Source: Clytia hemisphaerica (lineage: Eukaryota; Cnidaria; Hydrozoa; Leptothecata; Clytiidae). From it: DNA of 64,000 bases. The stretch lies in NCBI GenBank assembly GCA_902728285.1, contig CACVBU010000865.1:3045204-3109203 (forward strand), given 5' to 3'. The notes beneath the pieces were generated by a model. The model was not told the origin of the DNA. It searched no databases and saw nothing but the letters and a program-made list of their open reading frames with translations. The position numbers and the translations under genes were made by a program. Shown here piece after piece: positions 1 to 11,085 of this stretch. Within the stretch, counting starts at the first letter, position 1, and each line of letters starts with the position of its first letter.

Positions 1-519
1 TGTTTGCGTCACCCAACAAACTCACCTTCAAAACATAAATCCCGAGTCGGAAAAATGTCGGTATAATTTTTCATAGCCAAGCACCTCTTTGAATCATCAT
101 TCGCTATAAGTTTTTGTTTACTGAACCCACATTGAGTCCCGTTCAAGATTTTTATTTACCCTTATTGAAATTTTTAAGTCGAAATTCAGCGACGCAATGG
201 GGCCGATACCCTGAGGGCTGAAAATAAGGTCCGCTTTTAAGGTAAACATGTGCGCGCACATTTCAAAAATGGCTGCAAAAGATTTTGTTGATTGCCGACA
301 TAATATTTAGAGATTTACGAAATGTTAAAACCCAACGAAATATACTACCGACCAACCGACTGGATACTCTGGGGGCTCAATGTGGGTACCTGAAAAGTGG
401 GCTGAAACCATGAACGTGTTATTAAAAAAATCAGAATCGGTTAAACAAGCTTCTCAGATCATTTGCCACATTTCTTTAGAATTTTGGTAAATTGATTAAA
501 ATGTTGGTGCATGTTTACA

Positions 520-1157
520 CAGGGCTGCAAATAAGCGTAGGTCATCGGTGGTCCGACTGAAAAAGCCATTTGACCGACTGAAAATCATTTGTGTCGGTCA
601 TGATGTGTTGTCCGAATGAAAAAAAAACATTCATTTGAGTTGAAAACAAATCTTTCACACCCCTGTCTCTTTGTCTATTACTACATTTTTACTTTCTTTT
701 AGCTTTCAAGAGTGTTTCTAAAGTTTACTTTGATTTCATGCGTTTTTATTTTACTTTTTATCGACTTGCTATCTTTGTAACTTTCATCAGTGTTTCTAAG
801 TTCACTTTTTGACTTGCTATTTTTGTAAACTTTCAAGGGTGTTTATAAGTTCACTTTTTATCGACTTGCTTTCTTCGTAACTTATAAGAGTGTCTCTAAG
901 CTCACTTTCATCAACTCGTTATCTTTGTAACTTTCAAGGGTCTTTCTAAGTTCACTTTTATCGCATCGCTTTCTTTGTAACTTTAGGTGAAAGTGACCTT
1001 CTTTTACCTACTCTCTTTCTCCATAACTTTCAAGACTGTATAATTTAAAAAAACTTATGGACTGAATGACCGACAGGATTTAAAGTTTGACCGACAGAAT
1101 TTCATCTCAGTCCCGACATGATGTCCGATTGACTAAAAATATTTATTTGCAGCCCTG
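520..1157. mobile_element. hAT-like non-autonomous element (MITE) with 15-bp TIRs
   Basis: The left end CAGGGCTGCAAATAA (520-534) is matched by its exact reverse complement at 1143-1157. TTTACA stands directly outside both ends (514-519 and 1158-1163), which reads as a 6-bp target duplication. A terminal CAGGG is typical of hAT ends; hAT elements usually duplicate 8 bp, so the 6-bp match may be a shortened or variant site. No transposase frame lies inside. Subterminal sequence carries several GACCGAC/GTCGGTC-type motifs on both sides (GTCCGACTGA near 571, GACCGACAG near 1068 and 1090), possible transposase binding sites. The centre is a minisatellite. Confidence 0.75.
701..1000. repeat. Degenerate minisatellite inside the hAT-like element
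   Basis: Five to six diverged copies of a unit of about 48-75 bp, each containing a form of AACTTTCAAGAGTGTTTCTAAG followed by TTCACTTTTTATCGACTTGCT and CTTTGTAAC in shortened form. Copies begin near 703, 779, 826, 879 and 928. The unit length drifts, so it is an old array. It makes up most of the core of the surrounding MITE. Confidence 0.7.
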
Positions 1158-1304
1158 TTTACAGTCTTTAATGCAGCCTTGAAGAATGAATTTCTTAGAA
1201 ATTAATATAACAACATCAAATAGAAATAGTTATCAGAAATATAAAATGTCACCGTTAGTGTTGATTCATATTTTATCTTCCAATTTATTCCTGATTTCTT
1301 TTAG

Positions 1305-4006
1305 GCTTAACAAATGGATCTGAAATGGAAGATGAAAGCATGACATTTGAAATCCCCAGTGATGCAAATGGCGGCTCAAATTATGAAAGTGTCAGTTCCA
1401 ACAATGAAAATGACAGTTCAATTGATGGAAGCGAAGACTCTTCCAGTGAGGTAGGAAAAACAAGTTATTTGTCAAACTTTCTAACCTTAAGCTAGAAAAA
1501 TTTTCTCATTTAAGCTTTCTTAGATATTATGTTTCAATTGTGTTGAAACTGAAAATTTTTAAAATTCCTACTTGCTAACTTATTGAACAGTAGTCATGGC
1601 TAGGGTAAACAATTATCTTCAGTCTGGTAAAGTTTTTATAGCATGGTAAAAAAGGCATATGTCAGCATATTGTTTTAGTAATTAAGAGATTTCTTGCCAA
1701 AATTTCATTGTTGTGAAGAACAAAGTTTTTATCTTAATATTTTCAGGAAGAAGAAACGTTTGCTATCAGACAGCGACAGAAAGTCAAAGAATTGTCACCA
1801 CTTCAAAAGTGCCTGTCGGTTGTGTTGCGGATTGTCTTCTTATTTCAAGTTCACACTTTCATTTCAAATGCATCAATTCTATTGTTATTGGGTGCTTTGC
1901 GATCAATTTTCCTTTTCATCATTTCAATGTTTGGTTTACTAATGCTTCAAAGATTCGTAGATGTTTTTCCAACAACTTTATACTCAGCCTATAAAATGGC
2001 TGGCATATCGGTTGATGACTTTGAAAAGTGGGTTGTCTGTCCAAAGTGTAACTCTCTTTACAAATTTGAAAAGTGTTTTGTAGAAAGAGATAAGATAAAA
2101 GTATCAAAAAACTGTTCTTCTAAAGTGTCGCTCAAAAAGGATCAACTCTGTAATACAAGACTGTTGAATTCAAAGACTGGTACAAATGGTACCAAAATCT
2201 TGTATCCTCGAAAGGAATGCTGTTCTCGTAAAATCAGCACAACAGTTAAAAAATTTCTTGAAAGGCCAGGTTTCGAAAAGCTGTTACTTCAGAAACGAAT
2301 TGTTTCTGACTCGTAAATTTAGGCTTAATTGCTGTATACTTAGAATCTTTTTCCTTTAGGATGTAGCAAGTGTTTCAAGAGATTTCCAAGAGGAAGATTT
2401 CCTAACAACAAACCAGACTACTCGGGGTTTAATTTCAAGAAGTGGATTCCACGCACTGGGAACATTCACAAAGCATCCGCACTATTGGTTGAAAAACAGG
2501 CTTCCAACAAATGTAAATTGGAGAAGAAATACAGTGCAAGATATTCAAAGCTCTTTGACTTACCATATTTTGATCCAATCACCATGCATGTAATCGATCC
2601 AATGCATAACCTCTTGTTAGGTAAGATTTTAATCTTTCTTAATTTCAATCTGAATATAATTCAGTAAAGATAAGAAGAAGAAGAGGAAGAAGAACAAACA
2701 TTAAAAAAACGAAGCCCTTGTATTGTATCCTTTCATATTTTAAGCAGATCAAGATTTTGTTTAAGATTTTAAAAACAAATTTTCCTGCAAGCCAAATTTG
2801 TTTCACCGCTTGTTTCAATCTTTATGAATATTTTTATTTCCACTACTTAGGAACAGGGAAACTCCTCATCAAAATTTGGTTAAAAACAGGGACAATTACT
2901 GAAGAACAGCTCTACAGAATTGACAATCTACAGCAACACATTCAAGTTCCACATGGTCAAACGAAACTCCCAAGGAAAATTTCGAAATACTACAGAAGGT
3001 TGAAGGCAGAGGAATGTAAAGCCTTTGTGCTTGTATACTCCCTCTATTGCTGCAAAAGGTTGCTTGGTAGAAGAAAGTATCAAAACCTTTACAAATATGT
3101 TCGTGCGTGTAAGATACTTTGTCAAAAATCCATAACAATCAATCAAGCTACACAAGCCCACAATCTCCTCAAACTCTTCTTAAATGATTTTGTTAATCTT
3201 TACGGGGCTGAACATTGTACCCCCAACATGCACCTCCACCTACACCTTAAAGAATGTATTGAAAATTTTGGGCCTGTTTACTAATTTTGGTGTTTTTCCT
3301 TTGAGCGCTTCAATGGCACACTTGGCAGCTACCACACCAATAATTATAACATCGTCAGCACTTACATGAAGAAGGTTGTCTTCCATCATTGTGTTAAGTC
3401 CTTGAATCACAGCTCGTATTTCGCCTTTCTCAAGTCAAAACCCGACGATATTGTTACTCTTGATAAAAAAAAATTAACAAAGAAAGATATCATTTTTCAA
3501 ATGACGATCATGCATTCTTGACTAGCTTGTTTCCAGAGGGGACAAAAGTGTCAAGATTTGCAACGTACCTCAAATTAATGAATTTTAATGGTTGTAGGTA
3601 CACATCAGTTGAACAGCGAGGAGGAAATTCGCCTGATCGTTTTATTATTGCCCCAGCTGTGAATTCATCAACTGGAGCTGAAGAATTTCGCCCAGCTGAA
3701 ATTGTCAAACTTTTTAAGGTGGAACTGCTAAGACAAGACGGTAGAAAAGAAGTTGACCATATTGCTGAATGTCGCTGGTTTGCCCGCCATCCCTACCGAG
3801 AAGAATTTGGTTATGGTTGTCCGATGAAAGTTTGGAACACCATATATGAGCATTGGGATTTCAACGTTTTCATAAAATTGATCAGTGTTCGTTCAAAGTT
3901 CATCGCCGTTCAGAAAAAAAGATGTAGATTTTTCAAAAATCATCCCATGTACAAGAAAAGAAGACGCACCGAATCAGATATTGTAAACTTTGTCCTCCCT
4001 GTGTAA
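1305..4006 (+). pseudogene. En/Spm (CACTA, tnp2-type) transposase gene, decayed
   Basis: Several exons belong to one tnp2 transposase. An acidic Ser/Asn-rich exon (1305-1450) leads to an exon from 1747 with a cysteine motif VVCPKCNSLYKF near 2028. An exon at 2360-2620 carries GCSKCFKRFPRGRF and the family signature VIDPMHNLLLG. The exon from 2851 carries CTPNMHLHLHLKECI, and after it FSFERFNGTLGS. A later frame (3518-4006) resembles the C-terminal region, with WFARHPYREEFGYG. The copy is broken in three ways. An in-frame TAA (3282-3284) sits between GPVY and FWCFSFERFNG. The C-terminal part is in another frame. The part between RPGFE (about 2275) and GCSKC (2360), about 150 residues in related proteins and holding part of the catalytic core, is absent. 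The family call is from motifs recalled from animal tnp2 proteins. I did not find CACTA ends. Confidence 0.75.
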
Positions 4007-5286
4007 AGAAAACATATATTCCACTTTGCTGATTTTTCAATATTACAATTTTGTCACTTATATAGACCATAAGTCATGGTATGAATTTTTAAATCATTTG
4101 ATGACAGGTTTCAGCTTTTGGATGAGTTATGCTACACTGAAAAAAAAACTTTCAATCACTCGGAATTTCCTTTAAATCTAAGAAAAGTTTGAAAATCTCT
4201 CATGGATCAAAACACTACCCTCAACATAATCTCAGCAAAAGCTGAAACATCATCACACCCCAATTGCTCGACCGACAATACCAACAAATATGATACAAAA
4301 CAACAAAACATTCAAACAAACAATTATACAAAGAAAAAGAAAATGGCAAGATGAAGACAAAGCCTAGAGTCAGGTGTGGTACCAAGAGTAAGCAGAGTAA
4401 GCACTCACTGGCGCCCGCGAGCCACCCGTCATCTTTACCAAAGAAGAAATAGTGTTGATCAGACACTATTTCGTACATAAAAAAACAGAGAAGAGGGATT
4501 AAAATAAAACAAATTGTAAACAAAAAAGTTTAAAATTTCTGACCATACAGTGAAGTACAGCAGAAAGAAAGAGAAAAAGTTGAAAGGTTGACCGAGAAAA
4601 ATTCAATAAACTATGATATTGCCCAATTTTGTTAAGTTTTGATATAGCCAGTTAAATTTGACGTAGTTTTTTAATTAAAATCTGCACTAAAACGTTACAA
4701 ATAATCCTACACTTATGTACCATTCTTATTAGGAAGATTTTGTTTTTGGTTTAATGTCCAATTCTGATCATTTTTATGCACCTTGTGTGGTGTGGTGTTT
4801 TATCAGCAATGTTCAGTATTGAAACAAGTAATATTTATCACTCTTTGTGATCAATAGAAATAACGTCAATAGACAGTTGCTTTTCCCTAACTCCCTCTCT
4901 CCCTTTGTCACTGCCTACCTACTATTTGGAAGGCCCTAACTTTTTGCTATATTGAAAACTTTGATTATGATTTATTTTCTTTATTTTGATTTTAATTTGT
5001 CACTTTGTGGAAATTATATTTTAAAAATTCAAAACGGTGATAACAAACCACCTCTAGCTTGTGTCTTACTTGGACAGGAACTACCTTAAGGGAACTAATT
5101 TTCGCGGTAGCTAATTTTTGCAGAACTAATTTTCCAGCTAGTGGTTGAAAATTCCAACAAGTGTAATTAAAACTGTTTGAATCATTTCGATATGCCTTGA
5201 AGGATGGTGTTTTTAGTGTAAATCATTAACAAATAATATTAATTTCCTATTATAGCAATAATAAAAAAGCAATAATAAAAAAGAAA
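4007..5286. other. No recognisable gene
   Basis: AT-rich sequence. A minus-strand open frame at 4221-4523 is hydrophobic but has no recognisable motif, so I do not call it. CTAATTTTCGCGGTAGCTAATTTTTG near 5096 (shown here only as a short landmark: TAATTTTCGCGG) is similar to the TTCGCGA/TTAA-rich small elements seen again at 36.5 kb. Confidence 0.4.
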
Positions 5287-6874
5287 ATGAATCGTGATAA
5301 ACTGGTTACTGAACTTTTGGAAATGCTGCCTAGAGGTAATTGCAAGAAAGATAAAAAAAAGTCAGTAGAAGAAGAAAAAGACTTGCTGCTTCCTTGGAGG
5401 TTTGAAAAATTGTCTGATCATTACATTCAATATTTTTTAAAGTATACTTTTCACAATTTTTTTCTAATTTTTAATGATAATGATACCACAATATCATAGC
5501 TTATATTATGCATTTTCTTTTCTACAGAAAGATATAGACCAATTACTGAAAAGTGAATCGATTGAAACCATTCGTGCTAAATTATGGAGCCAGATCTACC
5601 AGAAGTATCGACTCAATAAGCAGATAGCAATACCCGAAATAATCGCAGAGGGTTTACAAAGTAGCGAGAAATTGGTAAGTAACTTGCCTGTTTAAAGTCA
5701 CGGTTTTGACTGAGCCTGACTGAGCCGTTTTTATGTTTTCAGCATTAAGCCTGAAATTGTTCTGTTCTAATTTTCAAGGTAAATTCTAGGGTTTTTCTTG
5801 CCCCTACATGTTTTATCCCCTTACACCCTTGATTTGCTCATAGATCAGCTATTTCAGGCTGTTTTGGAATTGTTCTTATTTTTTGTGATTTTTGAGCCTC
5901 GTCATTTGTCTTTGTAAAATTATTCTCATTCCACCTTAGTCATGTCAAAAAAATAATGTTCAAACTCAATTTTTTTGTGTGAAACCTAAATAAAACTTAT
6001 TGTTATATTTTCTTCATTCCAAATTTAGGTTGATGATCCTGATCTCACAAGTTAATCGTTTCGAGTTGCAAATCTATGAGAAAATTGCTGACCTCATTCA
6101 CAAGGAAAAACTGCATTCCAAACTTGGCGTTAATCTCTCAGCCCGCTCAGCTCAGTTGGGAGCTGCTGCAATATGTTGTGGGATAACTGGTTTTGTTAAT
6201 GAAGAATTGTTTCGGAAAATCGATATAGAGATCATTAACTGTAATGATATTACCGGAATATCATTTGTGAAAGATATAAACATATTTACCATTTTTGATG
6301 GATTCTTTGGGCAGAATTATGTGACAGTTAAAGAGATAGCTGATTCTTCCATCATACAAAATTCAAGTCACTCTATTGGTCCACATCAAAATTTGATCAA
6401 ACCGTATGGACTCACAGAATTACATGGTACTGCTGGACTTGTGTTGGATGGTGATTACAGATTTGGTTTCAATCGTTATTTCCGAGCACACAGTCCTTTT
6501 GGAATCTTAACCGTTGGAGCCCTGTTTCGTGACATAGCTTCATCTTGAAGTTTGATTTTGCTAAAGAACGGTACTATGCTATACTATATGATTTTTCGTG
6601 CTGTTGCTTTATATCAGATGTTAAAACTCTAACACCTACTTTACAGGAGAGATTTAAAGCAACAAATCATCTCCCAAATGAAGTTTTGAAAGGCAAACAG
6701 AAACCATCACTTAACTGTGATATCTACAGTGTTGGTGTTATGATGTCACACTTTTCAAATAGATTAATTACTATGGAAGAACAATCAATTATTGACCAAG
6801 CTGCAATCAAACTCTTGAACAATACAACCCAATATTTTAATAATTGTCTTTATGATTTTTTCAAGTTTGTTTAA
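5287..6874 (+). CDS. Weak multi-exon gene, possible kinase-like remnant
   Basis: A start exon at 5287 encodes MNRDKLVTELLEMLPRGN plus a lysine-rich stretch. A second exon begins after TTCTACAG (about 5527) and ends at a GTAAGT donor near 5675. A long frame covers about 6030-6548, and another exon starts after TTTACAG (about 6649). The last one reads HLPNEVLKG then LNCDIYSVGVMM, which resembles the APE and D-x-Y-S-x-G segment of a protein-kinase C-lobe. No glycine-rich loop, HRD or DFG motif is convincing. The second and third coding stretches do not join in frame by the obvious splice sites: the exon beginning at the TTTAG near 6028 meets a stop after eight codons if phase is kept. It may be a decayed gene. 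I cannot name it. Confidence 0.35.
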
Positions 6875-7309
6875 GGTGATACACCATATTTCTTATACTC
6901 TTATAACTGTGTTAACTGTTCATCTGCTCAGATCAAGTCTTGAAAATCTTCTCTTCTTTTTAATCCTTTTTTCAAGATAACCCTCGTTTAACCCTGATTG
7001 ACTGAGTCTTGGTTTAAGAACCTCTGACTTTTTTTTGAAAATTGCACCTGGTGAATTTTTTAGGCTTAATTACTAAGTACTTGATGTCATTCATGTATGG
7101 TCTAGTATTTATTTTTATTTTGGGACTTTGTGCTGTTTTCATTGATTTATTTATCATGTGGCTATTCATTATTGAGCAAAAGTATATGAATCTGAATTTT
7201 CAGAGCCTCTCGTTATTGATTTCAAATAGATTTGTGTCCGTCTTTTAGAGAATTCTTTAAGAAAAATCTTACACTTTAGAACTAAAACATGAAAACTGAA
7301 TTCCATGAA

Positions 7310-7450
7310 TAGTTTACCAAAAACTTAGTTCATTTATGATATTGAAACGCATTTTTAAAGCACTTGAAAAAGCTTCAGAGGGTGACTTTCGGGTTGACTC
7401 CAAGGTGATTTTCTTGTGTAGTTTACCAAAAACTTAGTTCATTTATGATA
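7310..7450. repeat. 32-bp direct repeat, 109 bp apart
   Basis: TAGTTTACCAAAAACTTAGT and the following TCATTTATGATA occur identically at 7310-7341 and 7419-7450, with unrelated sequence between them. It looks like a local duplication or the remains of a tandem repeat. Confidence 0.7.
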
Positions 7451-7679
7451 AGTTTGGTTTTAGCGACTTTTGACTCAAACCTTTGACTAAAAGAAAGCCT
7501 TGCAAATCTTTGAAAAATCTTTTACTGACCATTAAAAATTGAAAAATACAAAATGTGCTTACACCAATTTTAAGCTTGAAAATTTTTAAGAGAATTTGGG
7601 CCTGGATTTTGAACAAAATCTTTAGCAACTCCAGACCTGACTCGAAAGATTGAGTTTCTTATAAAAATGTCCCCTACGA

Positions 7680-8165
7680 ATGTGAATTGCATTTGAATTG
7701 TACAATTCAAATGTATTTCAAAGAAGGTTCAGTTACAATTCAAATAATAATTCATATACATTTCGCAGTTAATTCAAAAGCAGTTCATGAACTGCTTTTG
7801 GATTGTATAGTTTGGATTGTATTTGAATTATGAATTTCTAAGAATATAGTTAGCAATTCAAATACATTTCATAATGACATTTCAAAAGCAATCCATGAAC
7901 TGCTTTTGGATTGTGTAATTTGAATTGCATTTGAATTGTGAATATCCAAGAAAATAGTTAGCAATTCAAATGCATTTCAAAAACGCATTTCAAAAGCAAT
8001 CTGTGAAATGTTTTTGAATTATCTAATTTGAATTGTATTTGAAATATGTTTTTGAAAATCACTTTTTATGTTTCAAAATTATAATTCAAACACATTTCAA
8101 ATTGAATTGCATTTGAAACATAGAAGTCATTCCATTGCACGCATTTCACATTTCAAATGCAATCT
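7680..8165. repeat. Palindrome-rich AATTCAAAT/ATTTGAATT repeat
   Basis: This stretch is dominated by short forms of AATTCAAATGCATTTC and its complement in both orientations. At 7775-7800 there is a perfect 26-bp palindrome, centred on AGTTCATGAACT and flanked by CAAAAGC/GCTTTTG. A near copy lies at about 7881-7911 and a more diverged one at about 7990-8020. The spacing of about 105 bp makes it an old array of hairpin units. No coding sense. Confidence 0.7.
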
Positions 8166-8335
8166 AAATCATGCATCCCACAATGCAATTAAAATTGGAC
8201 AAGATGGCAGAATTTGAAAACACCAGAAAATTCAGAAAATTGGCTGAGTTTATTATTAAAATAAATTTTATTATCGAGAAAAAAATTCTTTATATATACT
8301 CCCGTATACTCACATGAAATTTAACGAAACTGCTA

Positions 8336-8638
8336 CTCTTAGGTGCCAAATAAACGGGGGGGTTCGAATAAATGGGGGGGTTGGAAAAAATTTTGAAATT
8401 AAATAAACGGGGGGGACCTAATTACCGGGGGGGCTTGAAAATGGACCTTTAAAAACCCTAAAAAGGGTCAAAATAGACTAAATTCAGGCTTTTTAGAGTA
8501 AAACAAGGAATTTTCCTTTTTGAAGCTAGGAATTTTTTCAATAATTAATAAACGGGGGGTCCTAATAAGGTCCGGGGGGGTTGGAAAAAAATCGAAAAAT
8601 TAACAAGCGGGGGGGACCGTTTATTTGGCACCTAAGAG
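8336..8638. mobile_element. 303-bp TIR element (TA target, G-run family)
   Basis: CTCTTAGGTGCCAAATAAAC (8336-8355) is repeated as its reverse complement at the other end (GGCACCTAAGAG at 8627-8638), and TA flanks both ends (8334-8335 and 8639-8640). This fits a Tc1/mariner-type TA target duplication. The inside is built of repeated runs of 6-8 G (AAACGGGGGGG, GTCCGGGGGGG) separated by TTAATAA-like spacers. No transposase. A related G-run fragment lies near 26105. Confidence 0.75.
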
Positions 8639-8640
8639 TA

Positions 8641-9379
8641 CCTCCTTTTAATTCAAAACATTCAAGCATTTTTTAAAAAAGAATGAGGTTGTTTAGTGGA
8701 AATTCAACCAGGACTTCCAGAACAATGACTCCTACAAAACGTAAGGTTTTATCTCGAAAGTATACTATGAAGAGCATCTCTGATCTCTGTTTATAGATCG
8801 CAAATGGCTAAAAACTTTGACTCGTCCTTGCTATCTTTCCCTTTAAAACCAAATAAATCAGTGTAAATTATCTAACAGGCACAAAATTCATAACAAATCA
8901 ACAACTTACATACATTATTGCCAGGACGGGAACTATGTGAAAATATATACTGTAATAACCATTTTTCAAAAAAGCCACAATCAACAACCTCATAATAATT
9001 AAGATCTGGAGCATTTCAAATCAAAAAAATAATTTTAAAGCTTTCAGTCTTTCAAGTGAACCTTCCTTGACTCTGAAAGTCTTAAAATGTTTTGTTTTGA
9101 TTTTGAAATTCGAATTTCTGACAAGTCTGGGCATGCTCAGTATTGGATTGTATTTGAATTTTCGAATGTTGCTATTTTTAGTTTTTGTAGATACTTCAAA
9201 TATCATCCATTCTGAATTGTATTTGAACTGCTTTCAGAAAAGATGTTTGAAACAATCCAAAAATATTTCATTGTTCAAAGAACTTGGATTGTCTTTGAAA
9301 TACTTTTAGACTTTTAGGGAAAAAAGTTTAAACAATCCAAACACAGTTCATTTTTTCTTCAACGGTTAGTGTAAAACGC
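8641..9379. other. No gene seen; AT-rich
   Basis: Short open frames on both strands around 9021-9309 overlap each other and are made of TTTGAAAT/ATTTCAAA-type repeats, so they are probably chance frames in repeat sequence similar to 7680-8165. Confidence 0.4.
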
Positions 9380-9420
9380 AGGTCACAGGTCACAGGTCGC
9401 AGGTCACAGGTCACAGGTCA
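9380..9420 (+). repeat. Six AGGTCA units spaced by 1 bp
   Basis: AGGTCA begins at 9380, 9387, 9394, 9401, 9408 and 9415, each followed by a single C, except that the third unit is AGGTCG. It is a 7-bp microsatellite. It is also literally an array of nuclear-receptor half sites in DR1 spacing; whether that matters is unknown. Confidence 0.85.
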
Positions 9421-10920
9421 GTGATGACAGGTTAACTCTAAACAATGTCATTGCAGAGGAAAATGTTTGGAAAACACAAAGAATTATCAAAAACATAATT
9501 CTCAAGCAATTTCATCCATATAAAACCATTTCAAACATCAAAATTTCACCATGTGCTTTTATCGATCTTTCGCAGTTTGCGCCGTGTATAAGGCAGACCA
9601 GAAAACATTTGAAACTATATTATACGTATAACAGGTATATTACATATTGTAATGTTTGTAATGTTATATGATGGTTACATATAATAAAACAAATCGCTCT
9701 AAAACTAACTTCTCAGAGAACTCACGAGCTTCTGATTGGTGTAATTTTATATCCAGCCATATTGTTATCATCACATTCGGCATGCTGAATATTTTTGGTG
9801 TTTTTCTCTTGTAAGACATGATATTTTGTAATTCTGTCAATATTTTTGTCAAAAATTGTCATTAAATTAAGCGGCAGGTACAAAATGATAAAACATAAAG
9901 CATATTGCATAATGCATAATTCATAATATTTGAAAAATGTCAATTTTAGTGGCCATAATAAGGAGAATTTGAAAGATAATACTTTCAACAAAACAAATAT
10001 ACCATTTTCTACCACAAAATAAAGGGTAGAAAGCTGTAAATTTGAATTTTGGATGATGAAGAAAATCCATGATCCACTGAAAATGATTGTCGCCATTTTG
10101 ATTTTCATAGTTGTATTTTACAGAACGTAGTATAGTGTAGAAAAGCACACGAAAATATCTCCTCCGTATATTACTTTTCTAAGTTCCCAGAGATCTTTTC
10201 GAACATTTGCATCGGGTTTTCCATCTTACAAAGCATTAACCATGGGAATGCATTTTGTTAGATAAGCCAATATATCCAGCCAATATAAATTAAAGAGTTT
10301 TATGCAAAAGCTAGATCAAAGAAAATAGACTTCGAATCTTTTTACATTCGAATGTTTATGGTTTTTTTGAGAAAGAAGAAGGGGGAAACCTTTCTGATCT
10401 GTTGCATCTTCTTATTATTTATGCTGACGGAAAACCCCAACCTCGTCCCCGTGTATCCCAGGCTTTATTTACGTTACTGATTGACGCCAGAGAATACCCT
10501 GGTGTTGGCTGATGCGAGTTCCCCCTCTCAGAGGGGGAACTTCTCAAAACAATACGTCATGAAATATTCTGACGTTACAAAGTTACACTGCAATGCAACG
10601 ACCTCAAAAAACAGGCACGACGGAAGCTTTTTATATCTGGTACGGCGAATGTCAATTTAAGCGATTTTACAGAAGCATCCGGCGACGACCTTTTTTTGAA
10701 TATCTGCTGTTCGACCATAGTTGACCTAGTTTTTTGGATCTGTTGTTCAAATTTTTTGAAATCCCTGCTCCTAGAAATATCTATGTGCTGTTCTCTTAAA
10801 ATGCCAAGATAACATTAGAACCCCTTCTCCTAGAAATTTGGATCTGTTGTTCAGCTAAAATCTACTTCCTCTCTTCCTAGAAAAATTGTTTTCGATCTGC
10901 AGTTCTCACTTCTCCTCCGC
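9421..10920. other. No gene seen
   Basis: AT-rich sequence without exons I can support. A self-complementary spot lies at about 10526-10548 (TTCCCCCTCTCAGAGGGGGAA). From about 10690, sequence with ATCTGTTGTTC and CTCCTAGAAAT motifs looks like older copies of the minisatellite that follows. Confidence 0.4.
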
Positions 10921-10921
10921 G

Positions 10922-11085
10922 CTTCTCATCTGCTGTTCCAAATTTTTATCCGCCCTTCTCATCTGCTGTTCTACATTTTTATCCGCCCTTCTCATCTGCT
11001 GTCCCACTTTTACCCGCCCTTCTCATCTGTTGTTCCACTTTTAACTTTTATCCCCGCCCGTCTCATCTGCTGTTCTACAATATCC
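10922..11085. repeat. C/T-rich minisatellite, ~33-bp unit
   Basis: CTTCTCATCTGCTGTT-type units begin at 10922, 10955, 10988 and 11019, with a longer last unit near 11070. Each is followed by a variant of CCACTTTTATCCGCC. The strand is strongly pyrimidine-biased. Confidence 0.75.

Noticed and set aside
4221-4523. 100-aa hydrophobic minus-strand frame
   Set aside because: No family motif, no splice context and no homologous exon nearby; hydrophobicity is common for chance frames in AT-rich DNA.
7042-7248. 68-aa frame with membrane-like residues
   Set aside because: It follows the 5.3-6.9 kb gene but has no splice phase link or motif.
10922-11085. CRISPR-like array
   Set aside because: Units of ~33 bp are joined head to tail without distinct spacers, and the DNA is eukaryotic.
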